Shown in pieces: positions 43,728-52,648 of a stretch of DNA of 64,000 nucleotides. Where the stretch lies: NCBI GenBank assembly GCA_947629905.1, contig CANRFM010000003.1, positions 1 to 64,000 of the forward strand, written 5' to 3'. The stretch comes from an uncultured Clostridia bacterium (lineage in GTDB: Bacteria; Bacillota; Clostridia; Oscillospirales; Ruminococcaceae). The notes beneath the pieces were generated by a model that was not told where the DNA came from, searched no databases, and saw only the letters and a list, made by a program, of their open reading frames with translations. The translations under genes and the position numbers were made by a program. How positions within the stretch are numbered: the stretch's first letter is position 1; the number at the start of each line of letters is the position of its first letter.

Positions 43728-43756
43728 TTGACATTTTCCACACTATGTGGTATGAT
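43728..43756 (+). promoter_or_regulatory. Promoter of pspA
   Basis: TTGACA, 17 bases ending TGG, TATGAT. No sigma-54 type site is seen, unlike the enterobacterial psp operon. Confidence 0.85.
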
Positions 43757-43811
43757 TAAAATAAGCAGGTGCAGGCAGAGGATAGCCTGCCAATGATTGG
43801 AGGAAATGACA

Positions 43812-44585
43812 ATGGGTATTTTTTCACGTATCAGTGACATTTTTAAGTCAAATGTCAACGACCTGATCGACCGTGCGGAGGATCCGGAGAAAATGGTAAA
43901 ACAGATCATCATGGATATGGACAAGGAGCTTCAGAAGTCTACACAGGCACTCGGTAAGGCAGTTGCCAGTGAGCGCATGGCAGAGAAGCAGCTCAACGAT
44001 GCCGTCAGAAAGTCCGCTGACTGGGAAGCAAAGGCAAAGGCAGCCCTTGCTTCCGGCAATACCGACCTTGCCAAGCGTGCCCTTGCCCAGAAGGTGAAGG
44101 CAGACGAGGAAGTGGCTACCTACCGGGAAATGCATGAGACCATTTCCAACCAGACCGAAGCCATCAAGACACAGGTCGAGACCCTGAAAGCAAAGATGGC
44201 AGAGGCAAAAAGCCGTCAGGCAATGCTGATCGCCCGCTCTCAGATGGCAGATACACAGAAGAGCCTTGCACAGTCGATCGGCGGTATTGACACTTCCAGT
44301 TCGTTCGATAAGTTCAACCGCATGGAAGAAAAGGTCATGCGCAAGGAAGCCGAGGCAGAAGCTTTCTCCCAGATGGCAGGTGCATCTGTGGCAAAGGACT
44401 ACGAGACCTTTGAGCAGATCGAGCAGAATGCCAAGGTGGACAGCGAGCTGCAGCGCCTGATGGCAGAGCTGGGTCAGACCACCCCGACTGCCGAGGGTGA
44501 GCCTTCTTTAGAGGAGCAGATCGCCGCTGCGGAAGCTGCCGCAGAAGCCGCTGCCGCTGAAGGCGCAGCCGTAAGCGCTGAGTAA
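43812..44585 (+). CDS. pspA: PspA/IM30 family membrane-stress protein
   Basis: 257-residue coiled-coil protein that binds and protects the cytoplasmic membrane. MGIFSRISDIFKSNVNDLIDRAEDPEKMVKQII is the amphipathic membrane-binding start of the family, followed by long helices to about 215 and an Ala/Glu-rich tail. GGAGG lies 9 bases before ATG 43812; the track's 43797 is a TTG. It is monocistronic with no other psp genes nearby. Confidence 0.95.
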   Translation: MGIFSRISDIFKSNVNDLIDRAEDPEKMVKQIIMDMDKELQKSTQALGKAVASERMAEKQLNDAVRKSADWEAKAKAALASGNTDLAKRALAQKVKADEEVATYREMHETISNQTEAIKTQVETLKAKMAEAKSRQAMLIARSQMADTQKSLAQSIGGIDTSSSFDKFNRMEEKVMRKEAEAEAFSQMAGASVAKDYETFEQIEQNAKVDSELQRLMAELGQTTPTAEGEPSLEEQIAAAEAAAEAAAAEGAAVSAE

Positions 44586-44590
44586 AACGC

Positions 44591-44632
44591 AAGAATATAT
44601 ACCCTGTGCTGCGGCGCAGAGTATATTTTTTG
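44591..44632 (+). terminator. Terminator after pspA
   Basis: AATATATACCCTGTGC pairs imperfectly with GCGCAGAGTATATTTTTT. Confidence 0.7.
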
Positions 44633-44634
44633 TC

Positions 44635-44662
44635 TTGACATTTTCCTGAAATATGGTATAAT
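44635..44662 (+). promoter_or_regulatory. Promoter of the tepA-ftsK block
   Basis: TTGACA, 16 bases ending TGG, TATAAT. Confidence 0.85.
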
Positions 44663-44742
44663 AAGAATAGGTGTTCCCATGGGGGCATAATTTGTCTGTG
44701 CAAAGGCATACTACCTGTATCAAACGGAAAGGAGTATGCCGC

Positions 44743-45510
44743 ATGGAAAAGGATATGGGTGAAATACACACCCCCCACGAAAAAGACCCCGGGGAACAGG
44801 AGGACACCAGTGAGGTGCAGCAGCAGCTTGACGAAGCGGAACTGATCGAAAAGACCGGCGCCGTCCGTCCGCAGGATGCCAAGCACCTGATCCACTGCCT
44901 GACCGTGATCGGACAGGTGGAGGGGCATTATGTGCTGTCCTCCCAGAACAAGACCACGAAGTATGAGCATATCATCCCCGCACTGGTTGCTATTGAGCAG
45001 GACAGGAGCATCGAGGGGCTGATCATCATCCTGAATACGGTCGGCGGCGATGTGGAAGCAGGTCTTGCCATTGCGGAGCTGATCGCCGGGATGAGAACGC
45101 CGACAGTCTCACTGGTGGTCGGCGGCGGACATTCGATCGGTGTGCCGCTTTCAGTGAGTGCAAAATGTTCGTTCATCGTGCCGTCCGCCTCCATGACCAT
45201 TCACCCGGTGCGTGTCAATGGCATGATGCTGGGCGTTCCACAGAGTCTGGCGTATATCGGACGCATTCAGGACAGGATCGTGGAGTTTGTCGTGCGCAAC
45301 AGCCGCATTTCTGAGGACGACCTGCGCCGACTGATGATGAACACGGAAGAACTTGCCACGGATGTGGGTTCGGTGGTTTCCGGCGCACAGGCTGTGGAGC
45401 TGGGACTGATCGACCGGATGGGCAGCCTGAGTGATGCGGTGGAGACGCTGTATACGCTCATCGAGGAGGGCGAACCCCGTTACCCGGATCAGAAGCCGGA
45501 ACAACCGTGA
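44743..45510 (+). CDS. tepA: ClpP-like serine protease of the TepA type
   Basis: 255-residue ClpP-fold protein of the SDH/TepA branch. ILNTVGGDVEAGLAIAELI and VVGGGHSIGVPLSVSA (nucleophile Ser) and SMTIHPVR (His) are in place. There is no signal peptide; an acidic, Gln-rich N-terminal tail precedes the fold. AAAGGAG lies 8 bases before ATG 44743. Next to ftsK/spoIIIE it matches the Bacillus ymfB-spoIIIE neighbourhood. Substrates are uncertain; the protein was first linked to secretion. Confidence 0.9.
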   Translation: MEKDMGEIHTPHEKDPGEQEDTSEVQQQLDEAELIEKTGAVRPQDAKHLIHCLTVIGQVEGHYVLSSQNKTTKYEHIIPALVAIEQDRSIEGLIIILNTVGGDVEAGLAIAELIAGMRTPTVSLVVGGGHSIGVPLSVSAKCSFIVPSASMTIHPVRVNGMMLGVPQSLAYIGRIQDRIVEFVVRNSRISEDDLRRLMMNTEELATDVGSVVSGAQAVELGLIDRMGSLSDAVETLYTLIEEGEPRYPDQKPEQP

Positions 45511-45565
45511 AACATGGTATGCAGCTCCGGCTGCATACCAGAATCTACAGATTGGAGAGCTACAT

Positions 45566-46417
45566 ATGACAATTTTGGATGCGATCTTACAGGGCATTAT
45601 TCAGGGACTGACAGAATTTCTGCCGGTGAGCAGTTCAGGGCATCTGATGCTGTATTCCCACATCACAGGGCAGGCAGGTGAGGAGGGGAACTTCCTGTTT
45701 TCGGCGTTCCTGCATTTAGGCACGCTGCTTGCAGTCTGCCTTGCGTTCCGGAGTACGGTCGTGGCGCTTGCGAAAGAGGGCGGTGCGATGGTGGCAGACC
45801 TGTTCACGGGAAAGCTGTTCCGGAAAGGTCTTGGCAACCCGGAACGCCGGATGCTGTACATGATGATCCTGTCTCTGGTGGTGCTTGTGCCGTTCTATTT
45901 CCTGCGTGACTTCATCGAGGGCGTGGCACAGAAGTACCTGATCGCACTGGGGTGTTTTTTCCTGTATACGAGCGTGATTTTGTTCCTTTCCGACAAGTGC
46001 GTGAACGGACACAAGGGACCGGGCGAACTGACATGGAAAGATGCACTGGTCGTAGGCTTGTTTCAGGCGGTGGCATTGCTGCCGGGCGTTTCGAGGAGCG
46101 GTTCGACCATTTGCAGCGGCTTGTTTGTCGGCATGGATCGGGATACTGCCGTAAAATATTCGTTCATGCTGGGTATTCCGACCATTTTGGCAGGCTGCCT
46201 TGTGGAGATCAAGGATGCAGCGGAGGCAGGCGCACTGGGCATGGAACAGTTCCCGCTGTTCGTGGTCGGCTTTATCGTTGCTGCTGTTGTGGGTGTACTG
46301 GCGATCCGCATGGTCGATCTGCTGGTGAAGTCCAATAAATTCAAGTATTTCGCAGTTTACACGCTGCTGCTGGGTCTGGCAGTAGTCGGCTTCGGCATTT
46401 ACAGACTGGTTCACTGA
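45566..46417 (+). CDS. uppP: Undecaprenyl-diphosphatase (BacA type)
   Basis: Membrane enzyme recycling undecaprenyl pyrophosphate for cell wall synthesis; also gives bacitracin tolerance. The 283 residues have EFLPVSSSGHLML near the start and LLPGVSRSGSTICSG in the second half, the two active-site motifs, and eight predicted helices. TTGGAGAG precedes ATG 45566; the track start is in the intergenic region. Confidence 0.96.
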   Translation: MTILDAILQGIIQGLTEFLPVSSSGHLMLYSHITGQAGEEGNFLFSAFLHLGTLLAVCLAFRSTVVALAKEGGAMVADLFTGKLFRKGLGNPERRMLYMMILSLVVLVPFYFLRDFIEGVAQKYLIALGCFFLYTSVILFLSDKCVNGHKGPGELTWKDALVVGLFQAVALLPGVSRSGSTICSGLFVGMDRDTAVKYSFMLGIPTILAGCLVEIKDAAEAGALGMEQFPLFVVGFIVAAVVGVLAIRMVDLLVKSNKFKYFAVYTLLLGLAVVGFGIYRLVH

Positions 46418-46443
46418 GCGATACATAGAGAAAGGAGATCCCA

Positions 46444-48924
46444 TTGGCTGAGAAAAAGAAAAGAGCCGCATCGGGTAAGACTGCCAAAGAAAGTTCTCCG
46501 AAACCCACCAAAGCACCTTCCAAAACTGAAACGCAGAATCAGCAGTATGCGGTCATTCTGTTCGCATTTGCCGTGCTGGTGCTGCTGCTGGCACTGGTCG
46601 AGGGCAGCAGCGGCTGGAAAGTGATGCATCAGGCATTATGGGGATCTTTTGGCGTTACGCTGCTGCTTGTGCCGGCAGCGCTCTGTTACATTGCGGTCAT
46701 GCTGGATAAAGATGCGACACCGCAGAAGCTGGCACGGCAGGGCGGTCTGGTCTTGCTGGCGACCGTTTTCACGAGCTGTTTTCTGGAGATCATGCTGGGC
46801 GGCGGCAGGATGCTCGGCGCAAAGCCGCAGGAGCTGCTCCCGATCCTGTATCAGGAGGGACAGGCATGGCGGGGCGGCGGGATGATCAGCATCATTGCCT
46901 ATCCGCTCCAGTCGCTGTTCGGCGACATCGGGTCGAAGATCCTGATCTGCCTGCTCCTGTTCGTCAGCATCATGCTGATGATGAAGAAAACGCTTTCGGA
47001 TCTGCTGCATCTGCTGACAGCACCGATCCGGCTTCTGAAAGACCTGATCTTTGAGGAGCAGGAAGAGGAGGAGCTGCTGGAGCAGGAGGAACAGCAGTTT
47101 GCGGTGGAGACGGAAAAGCAGGCTCTGAAAATGGCAAAGAAATCCAAATCTAAGCCAGAACGTACACAAGAGCCGCAGTTCCTGATCGACATTCCCATGC
47201 CGGAAGAACCGGCTGCTCCGGCTGTACAGGAGGAAGTACCTGCCCCCGAAGCACAGCCTGAACCGGAGCCTCTCCCTGTACCCCCGCCTCCGGCAGACCC
47301 AGAGCAGGATGCTGCACTGGAGGAACTGATCCGGAAAGCGACCGCCACGAAGAAAAAGACCAAAGAGGACGAAAAGCTCGAAGCGATGCTTCAGATCGCC
47401 GACGAAGTGGCACAGCAGGCGGAGAACCGTAACCCGGAACGCCCCTATCAGATGCCGAAACTTGATTTCCTGAACAAGGGCGAATCCCATGCCAAAGACC
47501 CCGGCGCAGGGGCAGAACTGCGGGAAAAGGCAGACCTGCTGCAGGAAGTACTCAAGAGCTTCAATGTGGAGGCAAGAATTACCAATATTGCAAGAGGTCC
47601 GTCTGTTACCCGCTACGAGGTACAGCCGGCTGCCGGTGTCAAGGTCAGCCGTGTGACGAGCCTTGCCAATGACATTGCCTTGAATTTCGCCACAGAGGGC
47701 GTGCGTATGGAAGCACCCATTCCCGGCAAGCCCGCCATCGGCATTGAAGTGCCGAACTCCAAGCGGGATACTGTTTCGCTCCGGGAACTGCTCGAATCCC
47801 GGCAGTTTGCGGAATCGAAAAGCAAGCTTACTTTCGGGGTGGGCAGGGATATTGCCGGCAATGTCATCATCGGTGATATTGCGAAAATGCCCCACATGAT
47901 CATTGCCGGGGCGACCGGTTCGGGTAAATCCGTCTGCACGAACTCGATCATTATGAGCATTCTCTACCATGCGACCCCCGACGAGGTCAAGCTCATTCTG
48001 ATCGACCCGAAGATCGTAGAATTCCGGGTGTATGACGGCATCCCGCATCTGCTGATCCCCGTTGTCACCGACCCGAAGAAAGCAGCCGGTGCGCTCAACT
48101 GGGCAGTGCAGGAAATGCTCAAGCGCTACGATGTGTTTGCGGAGAACGGTGTCCGTAATTTAGAGGAGTTCAATGCCCTGACCGCAAAGAACGAGGCGCT
48201 CACAAGAATGCCGCAGATCGTCATCTGTATCGACGAGCTTGCCGAGCTGATGATGACCGCCTCCAAGGAAGTCGAAGATGCGGTCTGCCGTCTGGCACAG
48301 CTTGCCAGAGCCGCAGGTATGCACCTCGTCATTGCCACACAGCGACCGACGACCAATATCATCACCGGTCTCATCAAGGCAAATATTCCGAGCCGTATTG
48401 CTCTTTCCGTCAAATCCCAGATCGACTCCCGTGTGATATTGGACATGGGCGGTGCGGAAACACTGCTCGGCAACGGCGATATGCTCTATCTGCCGAACGG
48501 GCAGCCAAAACCCGTCCGTGTGCAGGGGTGCTTTGTCTCCACGGCGGAGATCGAAAAAGTTGTGAACTTCATCAAATCCCAGTCCACGAGCGAATACGAT
48601 GAAAGCATCATGCAGGCAGTCGATAAACTTACCGTCAATACCGGCGAGGACAATAAGCAGGAGGAAACTGCGCAGGGTGAACAGCTTGAACTGGACGAGG
48701 ATGCCAGCCTGATCGAACAGGCGATCGAAGTGGTCGTGGCAGCCGGACAGGCTTCCACCAGCAATTTGCAGCGCCGCCTGCGGCTCGGCTACGGACGGGC
48801 AGCAAGGATCATGGATGAGCTGGAAAAAATGGGTGTCATCGGACCGTATGAGGGCGCAAAGCCCCGCCGGGTATTGCTGACCAAGGCACAGCTTGACGAG
48901 CGGAAACTGCGCAATATGAAGTAG
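46444..48924 (+). CDS. ftsK: FtsK/SpoIIIE DNA translocase
   Basis: DNA pump for chromosome segregation at division or sporulation. In 826 residues: four N-terminal membrane helices (about 35-190), an acidic Gln/Pro/Glu linker to about 330, the motor with Walker A GATGSGKSVCTN and ICIDELAELMM, and the C-terminal gamma winged helix (ASTSNLQRRLRLGYGRAARIMDELE). The start is TTG at 46444, 6 bases after AAAGGAG. It is in the usual cluster with tepA. Confidence 0.96.
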   Translation: MAEKKKRAASGKTAKESSPKPTKAPSKTETQNQQYAVILFAFAVLVLLLALVEGSSGWKVMHQALWGSFGVTLLLVPAALCYIAVMLDKDATPQKLARQGGLVLLATVFTSCFLEIMLGGGRMLGAKPQELLPILYQEGQAWRGGGMISIIAYPLQSLFGDIGSKILICLLLFVSIMLMMKKTLSDLLHLLTAPIRLLKDLIFEEQEEEELLEQEEQQFAVETEKQALKMAKKSKSKPERTQEPQFLIDIPMPEEPAAPAVQEEVPAPEAQPEPEPLPVPPPPADPEQDAALEELIRKATATKKKTKEDEKLEAMLQIADEVAQQAENRNPERPYQMPKLDFLNKGESHAKDPGAGAELREKADLLQEVLKSFNVEARITNIARGPSVTRYEVQPAAGVKVSRVTSLANDIALNFATEGVRMEAPIPGKPAIGIEVPNSKRDTVSLRELLESRQFAESKSKLTFGVGRDIAGNVIIGDIAKMPHMIIAGATGSGKSVCTNSIIMSILYHATPDEVKLILIDPKIVEFRVYDGIPHLLIPVVTDPKKAAGALNWAVQEMLKRYDVFAENGVRNLEEFNALTAKNEALTRMPQIVICIDELAELMMTASKEVEDAVCRLAQLARAAGMHLVIATQRPTTNIITGLIKANIPSRIALSVKSQIDSRVILDMGGAETLLGNGDMLYLPNGQPKPVRVQGCFVSTAEIEKVVNFIKSQSTSEYDESIMQAVDKLTVNTGEDNKQEETAQGEQLELDEDASLIEQAIEVVVAAGQASTSNLQRRLRLGYGRAARIMDELEKMGVIGPYEGAKPRRVLLTKAQLDERKLRNMK

Positions 48925-48931
48925 GTGAGTT

Positions 48932-49870
48932 ATGCGTATCCAGAGAAGAGCGCCTGTCTTTGAAACGAACAAATCCAAGTCCCGCAGTATTTTGCTGTAT
49001 TGTGCAGTGATCTTTTTGCTGTCGCTGGTCGCTCTGTACAGGGGCAGACTGAGCTATGAGCAGGAACAGCGGACGGTAGACTTTGCCGATGCGGAATTTC
49101 AGGTTCATGTCATAGATGTCGGACAGGGTGACAGCATTCTGGTGACGGCTGACGGGCACAGTATGCTGATCGATGCAGCAGAATCCAGTGCAGCCGGTGC
49201 GATCACGGACTATCTGGCACAGCAGCAGATCACGTCACTGGACTATGCGGCGGCAACGCATCTCCATGCCGACCATATTGGCGGCTTTCCGGCAGTATGG
49301 GAAGCCGTAAAGCCGGCACATATCATAGAACCCGTCTGCCCGGACGGCTTGCTGCCGACCTCAAAGACCTATGAACGGTATCTCGATGCTGTAGAAGTTT
49401 CCGGGGCGGACTATACAGAAATGCAGGCAGGGGACAGCTTCACGCTGGGCAATGCCGTTGTGGAGGTGCTTGCACCCGTCACGGACGAGGCAAAGGATCT
49501 CAACAACACCTCTCTGGTGCTGCGGGTGCAGTATGACGATGTGGTCTGCCTTTTCACGGGGGATATGGAAAACGCAGAGGAAGAAACTTTGCTGGAACAG
49601 GGCAGCGACCTGAAAGCGGATTTCCTGAAAGTCGGACACCACGGCAGTGATACCTCCACCGGCGCAGAATTTCTTGCCGAGGTGAAGCCGGCATATGCGG
49701 CGATCTCCTGCGGTGTGGACAATTCCTACGGGCATCCTGCCAAGGAAACGCTGGAAAAGTTAGCAGAATATACCGATCATGTGAGCATCACCGCCGAGGA
49801 CGGCGATATTGTATTTTTATATGACAAGGACACCGGAAACGTCAGTATGACAGCTTCCGGCAAGGAGTAA
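48932..49870 (+). CDS. ComEC-like metallo-beta-lactamase-fold hydrolase
   Basis: 312-residue protein with one N-terminal membrane helix (about 19-38) and an extracytoplasmic MBL domain like the C-terminal part of ComEC. Metal motifs are THLHADHIGG, LFTGDMENAEE and VGHHGSDTST. Free-standing ComEC-like hydrolases are common in clostridia; nuclease or other phosphodiesterase activity is likely but the substrate is unknown. It is followed by a DUF3006 protein, its frequent partner. Confidence 0.9.
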   Translation: MRIQRRAPVFETNKSKSRSILLYCAVIFLLSLVALYRGRLSYEQEQRTVDFADAEFQVHVIDVGQGDSILVTADGHSMLIDAAESSAAGAITDYLAQQQITSLDYAAATHLHADHIGGFPAVWEAVKPAHIIEPVCPDGLLPTSKTYERYLDAVEVSGADYTEMQAGDSFTLGNAVVEVLAPVTDEAKDLNNTSLVLRVQYDDVVCLFTGDMENAEEETLLEQGSDLKADFLKVGHHGSDTSTGAEFLAEVKPAYAAISCGVDNSYGHPAKETLEKLAEYTDHVSITAEDGDIVFLYDKDTGNVSMTASGKE

Positions 49871-49872
49871 GT

Positions 49873-50088
49873 ATGTATAGTGTAGACCGAATCGAAAGTG
49901 AATTTGCTGTTCTCGAAGCAGAGGGGGCAGCTGTCAACATACCGCTGAACGATCTGCCGGAAGGTATTCAGGAGGGCGATCTGCTCCGGCAGACCGCAGA
50001 CGGCTGGGTGATCTGCCGGGAAGAGACCGTTTCCCGCCGGAGCGCCCTTGCAGAACGCCGCCGGAAACTGCTCGGAGGTAAGCCTTGA
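49873..50088 (+). CDS. DUF3006 protein
   Basis: 71-residue protein beginning MYSVDRIESEFAVLEAEG, the DUF3006 pattern, with a small beta barrel followed by a basic helix (RRSALAERRRKLLGG). Its start is 2 bases after the MBL gene and its end overlaps the FAD enzyme start. DUF3006 proteins usually accompany ComEC-like hydrolases; role unknown. Confidence 0.85.
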   Translation: MYSVDRIESEFAVLEAEGAAVNIPLNDLPEGIQEGDLLRQTADGWVICREETVSRRSALAERRRKLLGGKP

Positions 50089-51314
50089 AAACGATCATCG
50101 TCGGCGGCGGTGCGGCGGGCTGCTTTGCGGCTGTACAGGCAGCAAGAGCCGGGGAGCAGGTGACGATCCTCGAACGGAATGACCGCATCGGGAAAAAGCT
50201 GCGCATCACCGGAAAAGGGCGCTGCAACGTCACAAATAACTGCGACACGGAAACACTGCTGCGGAACATCCCACATGGCGGACGGTTTCTGTACAGTGCT
50301 TTTGCAGCGTGCAGCCCACAGGATGTGATGGCATTCTTCGAGGGGTTGGGCGTTGCCCTGAAAACAGAGCGTGGCAACCGGGTATTCCCGGTCAGCGATC
50401 AGGCTGCCGAGATCGTGGAAGCCCTGCATACCGAGCTGCGCCGTCTGCGGGTGGATCTTGTGCATGATCGGGTGACAGACCTGATCATAGAGGGAGACCG
50501 CTGCAAAGGCGTGCGCTGCGGCGGAAAGATCTTTGCAGCCGACCGTGTCATCGTTGCAGCGGGTGGAGCGACCTACCCGCTGACCGGTTCGGAGGGGGAC
50601 GGCTATACACTTGCGAAGCAGGCAGGGCACACGGTCACACCGCTGCGCCCGTCCCTTGTGCCGCTGGAAACGCTGGAGCGTGACTGTGCTGAAATGATGG
50701 GCATTTCCCTGCGGAACGTGACACTCACCCTGAAAAAGGACGGCAAGCTGGTCTTTTCGGAACTGGGCGAGCTGCTGTTTACGCATTTCGGGCTGTCAGG
50801 ACCATTGGTGCTGAGTGCTTCTGCCCATATGGAGGGGGACGGTGTGTATACGCTGCACATCGACCTGAAACCGGCACTGACCCTCGAGCAGCTTGACAAA
50901 CGGCTGCAAAGGGAGATACAGGCAGCCCCGAACAAGGCACTGCCGGGCTTGCTGCGCAGACTGCTGCCGTCCGGCATGGTATCGCCTGTGATCGGGCGGT
51001 GCGGGATACTGTCCTACACCAAGGGCAATGCTCTCACCAAGCCGCAGCGGCAGCGCATCTGCCGGGAACTGAAAGACCTTGCCTTTTCCGTCCGGGGCAC
51101 AAGACCCATGGCAGAGGGCATCATCACAAGGGGCGGCGTGCTTTGCAAAGAGATCGACCCGAAAACCATGGCATCCCGTCTGGTGCGGGGGCTGTACTTC
51201 GCCGGTGAGGTGCTGGACTGTGACGGCTATACGGGCGGCTTTAATTTGCAGATCGCATGGGCGACGGCATATCTTGCAGGAAATGCCTGCCGGCATCCGG
51301 GCAGAGCTACATAG
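50085..51314 (+). CDS. HI0933/YhiN-family flavoprotein
   Basis: 409-residue FAD-binding protein often annotated as NAD(P)/FAD-dependent oxidoreductase or aminoacetone oxidase. KTIIVGGGAAGCFAAVQAA is the FAD dinucleotide fold, KKLRITGKGRCNVTNN is the family signature, and GLYFAGEVLDCDGYTGGFNLQIAWATAYLAG the C-terminal flavin site. The start is TTG overlapping the previous stop (TTGA). It precedes cmk, plsC and ispH as in many clostridia. Reaction uncertain. Confidence 0.9.
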   Translation: MKTIIVGGGAAGCFAAVQAARAGEQVTILERNDRIGKKLRITGKGRCNVTNNCDTETLLRNIPHGGRFLYSAFAACSPQDVMAFFEGLGVALKTERGNRVFPVSDQAAEIVEALHTELRRLRVDLVHDRVTDLIIEGDRCKGVRCGGKIFAADRVIVAAGGATYPLTGSEGDGYTLAKQAGHTVTPLRPSLVPLETLERDCAEMMGISLRNVTLTLKKDGKLVFSELGELLFTHFGLSGPLVLSASAHMEGDGVYTLHIDLKPALTLEQLDKRLQREIQAAPNKALPGLLRRLLPSGMVSPVIGRCGILSYTKGNALTKPQRQRICRELKDLAFSVRGTRPMAEGIITRGGVLCKEIDPKTMASRLVRGLYFAGEVLDCDGYTGGFNLQIAWATAYLAGNACRHPGRAT

Positions 51315-51330
51315 ACAAAGGAGAAACAGT

Positions 51331-51996
51331 ATGAAAACCATTAACATTGCCATTGACGGACCGAGCGGGGCGGGCAAGAGCAGTATTTCAAGGGCTGTTG
51401 CTGCCGATCTGGGCTTCATCCACGTGGACACGGGTGCGATGTACCGTGCTGTGGGGCTGTATGCCATCCGGCATGACTGCCTGTCACCGGAAAAGCTTGC
51501 TCCGGTCGTGGAAGATATTGCCATTGACCTGAAATTCATCGGGGGCGCACAGCGTGTTCTGCTGGACGGAGAGGATGTTTCCGACCATATCCGCACCCCA
51601 GAAGTTTCCATGGCAGCATCCGTGGTGTCTGCCATTCCGGAAGTCCGTGCGCACCTGCTTGACCTGCAAAAGAAAATGGCTGCTGAAAATAATATCCTGA
51701 TGGACGGCAGGGACATCGGTTCGGTGATCTTGCCCCATGCCGACCTGAAAATTTTCCTGACCGCCTCTGCGGAGGAACGGGCAAGCCGGCGGTATCTTGA
51801 ATTGCGTGAAAAGCCCGACTGTCCGCCCTATGAGGAAATTCTCAAGGACATCCAACAGCGTGACTATAACGACACGCACCGGGAGATCGCTCCGCTGCGG
51901 CAGGCAGAGGATGCGGTACTGGTCGATACTTCCAATATGGGCTTCCATGAAGTGGTCGATCACATCAAGGCACTGATTCAGGAAAAACTGGACTGA
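51331..51996 (+). CDS. cmk: Cytidylate kinase
   Basis: Phosphorylates CMP and dCMP. The 221 residues begin MKTINIAIDGPSGAGKSSISRAVA with a clear Walker A; DTGAMYRAV and MDGRDIGSVILPHADLKIFLTAS are further signatures. AAAGGAG lies 7 bases before ATG 51331. The longer ORF in the track runs back into the upstream gene and is not real. Confidence 0.97.
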   Translation: MKTINIAIDGPSGAGKSSISRAVAADLGFIHVDTGAMYRAVGLYAIRHDCLSPEKLAPVVEDIAIDLKFIGGAQRVLLDGEDVSDHIRTPEVSMAASVVSAIPEVRAHLLDLQKKMAAENNILMDGRDIGSVILPHADLKIFLTASAEERASRRYLELREKPDCPPYEEILKDIQQRDYNDTHREIAPLRQAEDAVLVDTSNMGFHEVVDHIKALIQEKLD

Positions 51997-52004
51997 GGTG
52001 GGCG

Positions 52005-52640
52005 ATGTACTATATCGTTGTATTTCTGGTGCGCATTGCCATGCATATCTGGTACGATCTGCGCTTTGAGGGGCGTGAGAACATCCCGAAAGGCAGGGCT
52101 TGTGTCTACGCCTCGAATCACAGGACCTATGCCGACCCGGTACTGGTGACACTGGCAGGACACGGACGGTTCAGCTTCATGGCGAAGTCGGAACTGTTCG
52201 AGGGAAACAAATTATTTGCATGGCTGATCCGCTGGCTGGGGGCGTTTCCGGTCGAGCGTGGCAAGGGCGACACGGCAGCGATTGACAAGGCGATCGACAA
52301 TGTGCAGCATGGTGTCAATCTGCTGATCTTCCCGGAGGGCACACGCAGCAAGGACGGTTCGGTCGGCAGGGGCAAGACGGGTGTTGCCCTGATCGCTGCA
52401 AGGGCAGGGGCAGACGTGCTTCCGGTCGGTGTGAATTTCACGGGGAAGCTGCACTTCCGGAGCAAGATCATTGTTCGCATCGGTAAGCCCATTCCGGCAA
52501 GCGCCCTGACACTGACGGAGGGGCTTTCGGACAAGGAAATGCTCCGCTACCTCAAAAAGAATGTGATGCCCCCGATCATGGACGGCATCCGGTCGCTGGT
52601 GGATGCACCGCCGGAACTGCCTGTACAGACGGAGGAATAG
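52005..52640 (+). CDS. plsC: 1-acyl-glycerol-3-phosphate acyltransferase
   Basis: Membrane-bound enzyme making phosphatidic acid. The 211 residues carry the HX4D motif as NHRTYADP near residue 41 and FPEGTRSKDG in the second half, plus an N-terminal hydrophobic helix. GAGGTGGGCG precedes the ATG, 8 bases after cmk. Confidence 0.94.
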   Translation: MYYIVVFLVRIAMHIWYDLRFEGRENIPKGRACVYASNHRTYADPVLVTLAGHGRFSFMAKSELFEGNKLFAWLIRWLGAFPVERGKGDTAAIDKAIDNVQHGVNLLIFPEGTRSKDGSVGRGKTGVALIAARAGADVLPVGVNFTGKLHFRSKIIVRIGKPIPASALTLTEGLSDKEMLRYLKKNVMPPIMDGIRSLVDAPPELPVQTEE

Positions 52641-52648
52641 GAGGAACT

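Noticed and set aside
46636-48048. 470-residue minus-strand ORF opposite ftsK
   Set aside because: Shadow of ftsK; low-complexity Phe/Leu/Arg composition with no family features.
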